A stretch of DNA of 64,000 nucleotides from the NCBI RefSeq assembly GCF_003149515.1, contig NZ_CP029145.1:186001-250000 (forward strand), written 5' to 3'. Every line of letters starts with the position of its first letter. The stretch's first letter is position 1. This document shows positions 43,981-51,678 of the stretch, one piece after another. The stretch comes from Hymenobacter nivis. GTDB lineage: Bacteria; Bacteroidota; Bacteroidia; Cytophagales; Hymenobacteraceae. A model generated the notes under the pieces. The model searched no databases and was not told the origin of the DNA. It saw only the letters and a list, made by a program, of their open reading frames with translations. The position numbers were made by a program, and so were the translations under genes.

Positions 43981-45030
43981 TTACGCCACTACCTCGTAAA
44001 TCATCACTGGTTTGGCTTTGTGCTTGAGGATTATTTCCTTCAGCGGGAGGCACTGGAATGACTCTTTTACCTGCTCGAATACGGCGGCGGTGATGATGAT
44101 TTGGCCGGGCTTGGCGGCGGCTTGCAGGCGCTGGCTCAGGTTCACGGCGTCGCCGATGACGGTGTAGTCGAAGCGCTTGAGGGAGGCCGAACCGATGTTG
44201 CCCGACACCATTTCGCCGGCGTTGAGGCCGATGGAGAGCTGCGGCTGGTAGGTGCTGCCGTCGGGCAGGGTGGTGGGATGGGCCTGCACGGCGGCGCGCA
44301 CGGCCAGGGCCGCGTCCATGGCCCGGTCGAGGTGGTACGCGCCCCGAAATACGGCCATGATGGCGTCGCCGATGAACTTGTCGACGTGGCCGCCCTGGGC
44401 GATGATTTCGCGCACCGCCTGGTCGAAGTACGTATTCAGCAGCGTCACCACATCGGCGGGGGCCAGCACTTCGGCCAGGGCCGTGAAGCCGCAGATGTCG
44501 ATGAATACCACCGTGGCCGCCACCGTTTCGCTGGCCGTGAGGGTGATCTGGAAGTCGGGCCGCGTCATCACGTTCAGCACGGTTTCGTCCACGTACATCC
44601 GCAAAATGTTGTTTTCCTGGATGGCGCGCAGCGTTTGGCGCAGTTGCGCCACCTGCCGGGCCGCCTTGTCGATGGTCAGCTCCAGGTCGGCGAAGTCCAC
44701 GGGCTTGGTCACGAAGTCGAACGCCCCGCGGTTCATGGCCGTGCGGATGTTGGCCATGTCCCCGTAGGCCGACACCATTATGGCCCGCGGCACGGGGTTG
44801 GCGGCGGCCAGGCGGGGCAGCAGCGCCAGCCCGTCGAGCTGGCCCGGCATGTTGATGTCGGTGAGCACCACGTCGAGCTCAGGCCACTCGCCCACGCGCA
44901 CCAGCGCCTGCTCGCCGTCGCGCGCAAACCGGAACTCGTAGGCTCCTTCCCGGATTTTGCGCCGGAATTTCTGCTTGATGAGCAGCTCCAGGTCGGGCTC
45001 GTCGTCCACCACCAGAATCTTGGTTGCCAT
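43981..45030 (-). CDS. Response regulator fused to a class III adenylate cyclase
   Basis: A 349-residue protein. The N-terminal receiver has phosphoacceptor Asp58 (VVLTDINMPG) and the Lys in FVTKPVD. A coiled linker (about 118-145) leads into a class III cyclase domain with metal-binding Asp178 (VVFIDICGF) and Asp222 (DKFIGDAIMAVF), adenine-selecting Lys218 and Asp288 (FDYTVIGDAVNLSQRL), and transition-state residues Asn297 and Arg301. All catalytic residues are present, so phosphorylation-controlled cAMP synthesis is expected. It is immediately upstream of nothing on its strand but follows the stand-alone receiver gene by four bases. Confidence 0.92.
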   Translation of the reverse strand: MATKILVVDDEPDLELLIKQKFRRKIREGAYEFRFARDGEQALVRVGEWPELDVVLTDINMPGQLDGLALLPRLAAANPVPRAIMVSAYGDMANIRTAMNRGAFDFVTKPVDFADLELTIDKAARQVAQLRQTLRAIQENNILRMYVDETVLNVMTRPDFQITLTASETVAATVVFIDICGFTALAEVLAPADVVTLLNTYFDQAVREIIAQGGHVDKFIGDAIMAVFRGAYHLDRAMDAALAVRAAVQAHPTTLPDGSTYQPQLSIGLNAGEMVSGNIGSASLKRFDYTVIGDAVNLSQRLQAAAKPGQIIITAAVFEQVKESFQCLPLKEIILKHKAKPVMIYEVVA

Positions 45031-45034
45031 GGCG

Positions 45035-45421
45035 TTAGGCAGCTTGCAGCGGGGCGAGTTTCTGGCGCAGGGCGGCGAAGTTGAGCGGCTTGGTGAGGAA
45101 ATCCTGGGCCCCCAGCTGCATGGCCTGGCGGTAGCTGTCGGCGTCGCCGTAGGCCGTGACCATCATCACAGTGGGCGGGGGCACGGCGTGGGCCAGCTTG
45201 ATGCGCCGCAGCAATTCCAGCCCGCTCATGCCGGGCATGTTGATGTCGGAGAGGATGAGCACCACCTCCGAGTAGTGGTGGGCCTGCTGCAAGTAGTCCA
45301 GCGCCTCCTCGCCCGAATGGGCGAAGGCGAAGGACAGGGCCCCGCTGCGGATTTCGTGGCGGAAGCGCTGCTCAAACAGCAGCGGCACGTCGGGCTCGTC
45401 GTCGACTACCAGGATTTTCAT
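45035..45421 (-). CDS. Single-domain response regulator
   Basis: A 128-residue receiver (CheY-like) without output domain: acidic pocket VVDDEP, phosphoacceptor Asp59 in LILSDINMPGMSG, Thr/Lys motifs MVTAYGD and FLTKPLN. It is transcribed with the receiver-cyclase (four-base spacing) and is similar to that protein's receiver, so the pair may come from a duplication or share a kinase. It could act as a phosphate sink or relay for the cyclase. Confidence 0.9.
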   Translation of the reverse strand: MKILVVDDEPDVPLLFEQRFRHEIRSGALSFAFAHSGEEALDYLQQAHHYSEVVLILSDINMPGMSGLELLRRIKLAHAVPPPTVMMVTAYGDADSYRQAMQLGAQDFLTKPLNFAALRQKLAPLQAA

Positions 45422-45616
45422 TGCGAACGGAAAAAGTAGGCCAGCGCCCCGGCGGCACCCCGCCGCACCCGGACAGGATGCTAAAGGGGGGATGAAGTAT
45501 GGAATGTAGTAAATAATAAATATAATTTTTCAAACCTTCGCCCAGTGGGAGTGGCCGTTGGCCCAGCAGCCCCCGCCGTTGGCTTGCAAAGTCAACCATG
45601 GGCTAAGCTTCTCGCT

Positions 45617-45624
45617 TACATTTG
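45617..45624 (+). promoter_or_regulatory. Promoter -7 element TACATTTG
   Basis: A perfect match to the Bacteroidota TAnnTTTG element, about 23 bases before the GTG of the small membrane ORF. It is likely to drive that ORF and the GH15 gene. Confidence 0.6.
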
Positions 45625-45646
45625 AAGTGCTTAACTCAGATGGGCC

Positions 45647-45802
45647 GTGCTCACCAATATTCAACGCTACTTCCGCTACTACCTGGCCCTGATGCTGGCC
45701 GCGCTGCTAGCCTTGGGTACCCGCCTGGCCCCGGCCGCCCCGCTGCCCGGGGCCCCCGCCGCCGGTGGGGCCCCGGAAAACTTTAACATAGCCGGTAAGT
45801 AG
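45647..45802 (+). CDS. Small single-helix membrane or secreted peptide
   Basis: A 51-residue frame from GTG 45647: a basic N-terminus (LTNIQRYFRYY), one hydrophobic helix (LALMLAALLALGTRLAPAA) and a Pro/Ala/Gly tail ending FNIAGK. It lies just behind a TAnnTTTG promoter element and 130 bases before the GH15 gene on the same strand. The frame is protein-like and the alternative ATG frame at 45640 is not. No family was recognised; it may be a leader peptide or a small membrane protein. Confidence 0.4.
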   Translation: MLTNIQRYFRYYLALMLAALLALGTRLAPAAPLPGAPAAGGAPENFNIAGK

Positions 45803-45931
45803 CTATTGGTGAAGACGTAGCGTAACCAGATTTGCCGCCGGTGCTGGTGGCCGGGGCAACTATGGGGCCCCAAACGGGGTACACAGGGGCTCAGGGCCGC
45901 CCCGGCCCGCCCCACCAACCGACGGATTTTG

Positions 45932-47749
45932 ATGAGCAAACACACCTATGACATGGGCCTGATCGGCAATTGCGCCTTTCTGGGCCTGATTGGCACCGAC
46001 ACGGCCGTGCGCTGGCTCTGCTGGCCACGCTTCGACAGCAGTTTTGTGTTCGGCAGCTTGCTGGACGACGAGAAGGGCGGCGAGTACAGCATCCGGCCCG
46101 CCGACGGCGCCGCCTTTACTTCGCACCAGTACTACGAGGAGAATACCAACGTGCTCTGCACCGAGATTACGACCGAGGAGGGCAGCTACCGCGTCACGGA
46201 CCTTGCGCCTCGCTTTGCCCAATACGAGCGCTACTACAAGCCGCTGATGTTTGTGCGCGTGGTGGAGCCGCTCGGCGGCACGCCCCGGGTGCGCGTGGCC
46301 TGCCGCCCCGTGGGCGATTACGGCCGCCTGCCCCTCACGCGCCGCCGCAGCTCGAACCACGTGGCCTACCTGGGCCTGGAGGAGGAAATTCGCCTCACCA
46401 CTAACATCCCGCTCACCTACGTGCTCGATGAGCAGGACTTCCTGCTGAATGAAACCAAGTACTTGGTGCTCACCTACGGGGCCCCGCTGGAGGCGCCGCT
46501 GGAGAAAACGGCCGAGCAGTTTTTGCGCAGCACGCTGGCTTACTGGCGCGGCTGGGTGAAGAGCACCAGCATCGGCAACTTCCGCCAGGAGCAGGTCATC
46601 CGCTCGGCGCTGGCGCTGAAAATTCACCAGTACGAGGACACCGGCGCCATCATCGCGGCCACCACCACCAGCTTGCCCGAGGCCCCCGGCAGCACCCGCA
46701 ACTGGGACTACCGCTACTGCTGGATGCGCGACACCTACTACATCCTCACGGCCTTCAACAACATCGGCCACTTCGAGGAAATGGACCGCTACTTCCAGTA
46801 CATCGCCAACCTGCCGCGCCCCAAGCAGGCCCGCTACCAGCCCCTGTACGGCATCAGCGGCGAGGCCAAGCTGGTGGAGCAGGAACTAGATTTGGCCGGC
46901 TACCTGGGCAATAAGCCGGTGCGCATCGGCAACGACGCCTATACCCACATCCAGAACGACGTGTACGGGCAAGTGCTGGTGGCCCTGCTGCCGCTCTACG
47001 TGGATGCCCGCTTCCAGGACCCCAGCCGCCGCGACGCCGAGCAGCTGGTGACGGATGCTTTGGACATGATTGCCAAGACGATGGACGAGCCCGACGCCGG
47101 CCTCTGGGAGTTTCGCCACATTGCCCAAAAGCACTGCTACACATACCTCTTTCACTGGGCCGGCAGCCACGCCGCCGCCCGGGTGGCCCGCCGCCTCGGC
47201 CGCCCCGACCTGGAGGCCCAGGCCGAGCAGCTGCGCGAAACCGCCGCCGCCCACATCGAGGAGTGCTTCAGCCCCGGGCAAGAAGCCTACACCAGTGCCA
47301 TCGGCTCGGAAAACCTCGACGCCAGCACCATCCAGCTCATCATTATGGGCTACCTCGACCCCACCTCCGACCGGGCCCACCGCCACCTGGAGGCCCTGGA
47401 AAAGGAGCTGAAAACGCCCGAGGGCCTGTTCTACCGCTACCGCCACGAAGACGACTTCGGCACGCCTGAGACGACGTTTCTCATCTGCTCGTTCTGGTAC
47501 GTGGACGCGCTGGCCTGCGTAGGCCGCGTCGACGAGGCCATCGTGGAGTTTGATAAGTTAGCAGGGTACACTAACCACCTGGGCCTGCTCAGCGAGGACG
47601 TGGACGCCAAAACCGGCTCGCAGTGGGGCAATTTCCCCCAGGCATACAGCCACGTGGGTTTGGTAAACGCCGCCTACCGCATCGCCAAAAAGCTGGACTT
47701 GCCCAACTTTGTTGAGCCCGCGGGCCCCGGGCGCAAGGCCGTTTCGTAA
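45932..47749 (+). CDS. GH15-family glycoside hydrolase (glucoamylase/trehalase-like)
   Basis: A 605-residue cytoplasmic protein. The N-terminal super-sandwich domain starts with MGLIGNCAFLGLIGTDTAVRWLCWPRFDS, split over two strands. The (alpha/alpha)6 barrel contains RNWDYRYCWMRDTYYIL and DAGLWEFR with the likely general-acid Glu, and ends with GNFPQAYSHVGLVNAAYRIAKK. Bacterial proteins of this type act on short alpha-glucosides and some are trehalases. Its neighbour makes trehalose, so a trehalase role is attractive but unproven. The ATG at 45932 was chosen over the TTG codon just before it. Confidence 0.9.
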   Translation: MSKHTYDMGLIGNCAFLGLIGTDTAVRWLCWPRFDSSFVFGSLLDDEKGGEYSIRPADGAAFTSHQYYEENTNVLCTEITTEEGSYRVTDLAPRFAQYERYYKPLMFVRVVEPLGGTPRVRVACRPVGDYGRLPLTRRRSSNHVAYLGLEEEIRLTTNIPLTYVLDEQDFLLNETKYLVLTYGAPLEAPLEKTAEQFLRSTLAYWRGWVKSTSIGNFRQEQVIRSALALKIHQYEDTGAIIAATTTSLPEAPGSTRNWDYRYCWMRDTYYILTAFNNIGHFEEMDRYFQYIANLPRPKQARYQPLYGISGEAKLVEQELDLAGYLGNKPVRIGNDAYTHIQNDVYGQVLVALLPLYVDARFQDPSRRDAEQLVTDALDMIAKTMDEPDAGLWEFRHIAQKHCYTYLFHWAGSHAAARVARRLGRPDLEAQAEQLRETAAAHIEECFSPGQEAYTSAIGSENLDASTIQLIIMGYLDPTSDRAHRHLEALEKELKTPEGLFYRYRHEDDFGTPETTFLICSFWYVDALACVGRVDEAIVEFDKLAGYTNHLGLLSEDVDAKTGSQWGNFPQAYSHVGLVNAAYRIAKKLDLPNFVEPAGPGRKAVS

Positions 47750-47766
47750 GCCAAATCATGTGATGT

Positions 47767-47810
47767 AAAAGGCCGTTTGGAGTGCGCTCCAAACGGCCTT
47801 TTGCGTTTTT
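47767..47810 (+). terminator. Rho-independent terminator after the GH15 gene
   Basis: AAAAGGCCGTTTGGAG pairs with CTCCAAACGGCCTTTT around TGCG, with more T bases just after. It could work on both strands. Confidence 0.85.
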
Positions 47811-47831
47811 TGTACATGGATTGCCACCGCC

Positions 47832-47961
47832 GGAACCTCACGAAACCCCCACGGGGCGGGCCCCTCTCCAAAAGAGAGGGATGCCAGTACCTGAAGAGCA
47901 AATTGAACGCCCTCCTCCCCACCGGAGAGGGGCCCGCCCTGTAGGGGTCTCGTGAGGTTCC
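47832..47961. repeat. 130-bp palindromic element (family C)
   Basis: Arms GGAACCTCACGAAACCCC and GGAGAGGGGCCCGCCC with their inverses close the element at both ends. The centre holds CAGTACCTGAAGAGC and TTGAACGC, strings also seen at 7478-7560 and, changed, at 57948-58040. It separates the GH15 gene from otsAB. Confidence 0.75.
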
Positions 47962-48057
47962 CCCAGGGCCCCGAAACCGCTCTACGGCCGTTTGCCTGGG
48001 GCCCCTGTTGGTGCACCAGCCGGCACGGGAGCTGCCGGGGCCCCTCGCAACGGGCCG

Positions 48058-50232
48058 CTACAGCAGCTTGCGGAGCAGGTCGCGCACGGCCGGCACGCCC
48101 GGCAGGTGGAAGCGGGCCCGCGAGCGGGCCCCGGTGCCTACCCGGATGGTGTAGGCCGAGTCGGGCAGGGCCCGGAAGGTATCCTCGTCGGTGCGGTCGT
48201 CGCCGAGGGCCAGCACAAAATCGGTTGGGTAATGGGCCAGCCAGCGGCCGGCGGCGGCACCTTTGTGGATGCCGGCGTTCTTGATTTCGATGACCTTGTT
48301 GCCCTCCATCACCTGCAAGTCGGTGTTCGACGTCATAAAGGTGAGGTGGGTGAGTAGTTCGCGGGCGCGCACTGCCCCCAGGTCGGCGTCGGCGCGGCGG
48401 TAGTGCCACACGAGCGAGTAGTCCTTCACCTCCACAAACGAGCCGGCGGTGCGGGCCACGTACAGGTCGAGCACCGGGCGCATTTCGCGCATCCAATCGT
48501 TATTCAGGGCTTGGAACAGCTCCCACTCCTGGCCAGCCGGGCGCAGCCACACGCCATGCTCGGCAATGAAGTCGATGGGCAAATCGCCAAGCCACTTTTG
48601 CAGCGTGGTCCGGTCGCGCCCGCTGATGACCACCACCCGGTTCTGGGGATTGTCGGCGAGGGCGCGCAGCAGCAGGCGCAGCTCGTGGCCGGGTTCGGCG
48701 CGCTGTGGGTTGGCGTGGAAAGGGGCCAGCGTGCCGTCGTAGTCGAGCAGCAGCAGGCGCCGGGGCGCGGCGCGGTAGTCGGCCACGAGCTGGCCAATGG
48801 CGGCGGGGCTGAGGAAATCGGTGGCCAGCGTGTGCTGCTTGATCTTGCTGTAAGTGAGCTGGTCCATGAACAGGCGCGTCCACGAAAACACGTTGTAGCG
48901 CTTCACCAGGGCCCGCATGGCCTCCAGGCGCTGGGCCTGCTCCTCGGCCGGCATCACCAGGGCCTGGTGCAGGGCCTCGGCGTGGCCCACCAGGTCGGTG
49001 GGGTTGATGAGCAGCGCATCGGACAGCTCGCGCGCCGCGCCGGCCCGTTCGCTGAGGATGAGCACCCCACGGCCGTCGGCCTTGCTGGCCACGTATTCCT
49101 TGGCCACCAGGTTCATGCCGTCGCGCATAGGCGTCACCAGGGCCACCTCAGCCAGGCGGTAGAGGGAGGCCAGCTCTTCGAGCGGAAACGAGCGGTAGAA
49201 GTAGTGAATCGGGTTCCAACCGATGGTGCGGTACTGGGAATTGATGCGGCCCACTAACTCGTCAATCTCCTGCTTCAAAGCGGCGTATTGCGGTACCTGG
49301 TCGCGCGAGGGCACCACTACCATAATCAGGCTCACCTGGCTCACCCATTCGGGGTAGCGCAGCAGCAGCAGCTCAAAGGCCAGCAGGCGTTGGGCAATGC
49401 CCTTGGTGTAGTCGAGCCGGTCGATGGAGAGTACCACGCGGCTCGTGCCCAGGGCCTGGCGGTATACTTCTTCGTGCTCCACGGCCTCGTCGGCGGCGGC
49501 GGCTTCTACAAACCGCTCGTAGTCAATGCCCATCGGGAAGGCATCAACGAGCACTGTGCGGGTGGGCGTCTCAATCAGCCCGTTGGTGGTGGCGTGGCCC
49601 AGCAGGTGCGTCACGGCGCTGAGGAAGTGCCGCATGTAGCCGAAAGTATGGAAGCCGATGAGGTCGGCCCCCAGCAGGCCTTGCAGCAGCTCGGTGCGCC
49701 AGGGCAGCACCCGCAGCAGCTCGTAGGAGGGAAACGGGATGTGCAAAAAGAAGCCAATGGTGGCCTCGGGCCGGGCGGCGCGCAGCATGGCCGGCAGCAG
49801 CAGCAGCTGGTAGTCGTGCACCCAAATCGTGTCTCCGGGGCCCGCCTGGGCCAGCACGGCCTGGCAGAATTTCTCGTTCACGGCCACGTAGGCGGCCCAG
49901 TGGGCGGGCTCGTAGGTGGCAAACTGCGGGAAGTAGTGGAAGGTGGGCCAGAGCGTGGAGTTGCTGAACCCCTCGTAATAGTCCTGAATTTCGGCCTCCG
50001 TGAGGAACACCGGGGCCATGCTGTCGGCCCCCAGGGCCTCGGTGATGTACTGCTCCTCGGTGGCGTCTTCCAGAAACAGGCCCGGCCAGCCCACCCACAC
50101 GTTGCCGTCCTGGCGGTAGATGGAGCCCAGGCCGGTGGCCAGGCCGCCCTCGCTGGGCTGGAAGGTGAGGCCGTCGTCGGTGCGTTGTACTTTGGTAGGT
50201 AGGCGGTTAGATACAATAATTGTTCTTGGCAT
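48058..50232 (-). CDS. otsAB: Bifunctional trehalose-6-phosphate synthase/phosphatase
   Basis: A 724-residue fusion. Residues 1 to about 470 are GT20 trehalose-6-phosphate synthase: IVSNRLPTKVQR, the loop LWPTFHYFPQFATYEPAHW, IWVHDYQLLLLP, and the nucleotide-sugar site near MRDGMNLVAKEY. The C-terminal 240 residues are a HAD-type trehalose phosphatase with LLLLDYDGTLAPF (nucleophile Asp) and ALGDDRTDEDTF. It converts UDP-glucose and glucose-6-phosphate to trehalose, used as an osmoprotectant. The ATG at 50232 gives MPRTIIVSNRLP; the longer frame has no support. It is convergent to the GH15 gene. Confidence 0.95.
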   Translation of the reverse strand: MPRTIIVSNRLPTKVQRTDDGLTFQPSEGGLATGLGSIYRQDGNVWVGWPGLFLEDATEEQYITEALGADSMAPVFLTEAEIQDYYEGFSNSTLWPTFHYFPQFATYEPAHWAAYVAVNEKFCQAVLAQAGPGDTIWVHDYQLLLLPAMLRAARPEATIGFFLHIPFPSYELLRVLPWRTELLQGLLGADLIGFHTFGYMRHFLSAVTHLLGHATTNGLIETPTRTVLVDAFPMGIDYERFVEAAAADEAVEHEEVYRQALGTSRVVLSIDRLDYTKGIAQRLLAFELLLLRYPEWVSQVSLIMVVVPSRDQVPQYAALKQEIDELVGRINSQYRTIGWNPIHYFYRSFPLEELASLYRLAEVALVTPMRDGMNLVAKEYVASKADGRGVLILSERAGAARELSDALLINPTDLVGHAEALHQALVMPAEEQAQRLEAMRALVKRYNVFSWTRLFMDQLTYSKIKQHTLATDFLSPAAIGQLVADYRAAPRRLLLLDYDGTLAPFHANPQRAEPGHELRLLLRALADNPQNRVVVISGRDRTTLQKWLGDLPIDFIAEHGVWLRPAGQEWELFQALNNDWMREMRPVLDLYVARTAGSFVEVKDYSLVWHYRRADADLGAVRARELLTHLTFMTSNTDLQVMEGNKVIEIKNAGIHKGAAAGRWLAHYPTDFVLALGDDRTDEDTFRALPDSAYTIRVGTGARSRARFHLPGVPAVRDLLRKLL

Positions 50233-50542
50233 GCGGGGTGTGCGGACGGTAGAATCCGATGATGTAAGTATACAACACCAAAAACGGGGCATTATGCTCA
50301 TTTGTTGCTCATCTTTTGGCGTGCTCCCTGCCTCCGGCCGGCCCACCCCGCCCCGGCCCCCGGGAAAACGCCGGGCCCCAAAACCGTCCAAATAGCGCTC
50401 TGTGCAGTGCAGGCGCGGGGCCCCGGGCCGGCCCCAAAGGCGCGGCGCCCCGGGGTTTAGGCAATTATCCTGGCCTCTATTTTGTATAGTGTAACGATGT
50501 TACCCTTTCACTTTTACCTGACGCGCTCCGGCGCTTTTCGAC

Positions 50543-50911
50543 ATGAAAGCTAAATCCATGGTGTTCGCTTTGGTGTTGTTTGTGGTATTGCTCAGTGGCT
50601 GCACCGCTTCCATCGGGGCCGGTGGCTACTACGGTGGCAGTGGCTACGGCTACGGCAGTCCCGGGTACGGCTACGGCTACGGGGGCCCCGGCTACTACGC
50701 GCGGCCTTACTACGGCTATGGTCCCCGCACCAACGTCATTGTGGTGCCTAACCGCGGCGGGGCCTACCGCGGCAGCCACGGCCACTACAGCGACGGCCGC
50801 GGCAACGGCAACCCCCGCGCGGGCTTCAACGGCGGGGGTGGCCCGCGCGGCGGCTTCGGTGGGGGCGTGCCCCGCGGCGGCTTCGGCGGGCGGGGCGGCC
50901 GCGGGCGCTAG
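50543..50911 (+). CDS. Gly/Tyr/Arg-rich lipoprotein
   Basis: A 122-residue protein with a lipoprotein signal (lipobox LLSGC, Cys20). The mature part is made of Gly-Tyr repeats (YGGSGYGYGSPGYGYGYGG) followed by Arg-Gly-Gly repeats (RGGFGGGVPRGGFGGRGG). Only the patch TNVIVVPNRGG looks ordered. Surface-exposed low-complexity proteins of this type are common in Bacteroidota; the role is unknown. Confidence 0.75.
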   Translation: MKAKSMVFALVLFVVLLSGCTASIGAGGYYGGSGYGYGSPGYGYGYGGPGYYARPYYGYGPRTNVIVVPNRGGAYRGSHGHYSDGRGNGNPRAGFNGGGGPRGGFGGGVPRGGFGGRGGRGR

Positions 50912-50942
50912 CCCGGGGCCCAGGGCCCAACCAGAATAACTG

Positions 50943-50980
50943 AACGGCCGCGGTGGGAGCAATTCCCGCCGCGGCCGTTT
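50943..50980 (+). terminator. Hairpin after the Gly-rich lipoprotein gene
   Basis: AACGGCCGCGGTGGGA and TCCCGCCGCGGCCGTT pair around GCAAT. It is 30 bases after the stop; the following T run is short. Confidence 0.65.
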
Positions 50981-51147
50981 GCGTGGGGCTGCAGCGTGGC
51001 CGGTGGCCATTGGCTGCGTAAAGTCAGCGAATGAATCCTGCTGGGCGGGGTTGGGTGCCTCGCCCGCTGCGTTTTTGCCTGGCCTATAAATTTCCAAATC
51101 TTCCGTGCTTGCCCCGGCTTCGCAGGTAGTGAGCCGGGCGTTTTCTC

Positions 51148-51196
51148 TTGGCAGAGATTATTGATTATGATTACCATAATCAATAATCTCTGCCAA
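51148..51196. promoter_or_regulatory. Perfect 22-bp inverted repeat directly upstream of a promoter element
   Basis: TTGGCAGAGATTATTGATTATG (two halves of 11) at 51148-51169 is repeated perfectly in inverse at 51175-51196 around ATTAC. It abuts the promoter element TACCTTTG, so a regulator bound here would overlap the promoter. It is AT-rich in contrast to the surroundings and could equally form a hairpin; it has no following T run. Confidence 0.65.
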
Positions 51197-51204
51197 TACC
51201 TTTG
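51197..51204 (+). promoter_or_regulatory. Promoter -7 element TACCTTTG
   Basis: A perfect TAnnTTTG match right after the palindrome. Transcription would start near 51211 and run to the terminator at 51420-51457, a region without any larger gene. Confidence 0.6.
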
Positions 51205-51270
51205 TAGCGTACAAAACAAAAAGAGGTAGCCAGCGCCCGACCGACCACATCCTCCCAACTAATTAAGCAG

Positions 51271-51324
51271 ATGAGTGAGCAACAACAGGCCGATGGCCTT
51301 CGCTGCTCCTTTCAAAAGATCTAG
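51271..51324 (+). CDS. Possible 17-residue micropeptide
   Basis: ATG 51271 to TAG 51324 encodes MSEQQQADGLRCSFQKI. It is the only start codon frame between the promoter at 51197 and the terminator at 51420. No Shine-Dalgarno sequence is visible, which is normal in this phylum. It may be chance. Confidence 0.25.
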   Translation: MSEQQQADGLRCSFQKI

Positions 51325-51419
51325 CAGGACAGGTTTGCCCTATTCTTACCATAGTTGTTTTGCACGTCCCTTTTTCATTTCTGGATGAAGCGGAGGATTG
51401 CTAATCAGCCCCCACTTCC

Positions 51420-51457
51420 GAAGCCCCGACTGTTCCACCAGTCGGGGCTTCATTTTT
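51420..51457 (+). terminator. Strong rho-independent terminator
   Basis: GAAGCCCCGAC and GTCGGGGCTTC pair perfectly around TGTTCCACCA and are followed by ATTTTT. It closes the short transcript starting near 51211 and insulates the UvrA-like gene. Confidence 0.85.
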
Positions 51458-51678
51458 AAGAAACGCTAGGTCGGGGGCCGTAGTCTCCCGTGCTCAACAA
51501 AGGTAAGTTGGCGGGTTTGGTGTCGAACCCTTTAGCTATGCACCGGCTGGCAATAACCCATAGCCGGTGCGTAATTCTTGATTGCAAAAGGGCCCCGGGG
51601 CCGGATGTCAGGGCCCCGGCTGCGTATGAGGAAGCCGCGCCGCCGCTACCCGGCGGCGCCTTCTTTGCCCCAAATTTC

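Larger units (their letters stand above)
51211..51457 (+). ncRNA. Candidate short regulated transcript (about 250 nt)
   Basis: It is bounded by the palindrome/promoter pair at 51148-51204 and a strong terminator hairpin at 51420-51451. The only frame inside is a 17-residue one (51271-51324). It is either a small regulatory RNA or the message for a micropeptide. The 5' end is predicted from the promoter element and is not exact. Confidence 0.45.

Noticed and set aside
51490..51678. N-terminal extension of the UvrA-like protein
   Set aside because: The extension contains a palindrome and no protein-like sequence; ATG 51679 gives a normal N-terminus.
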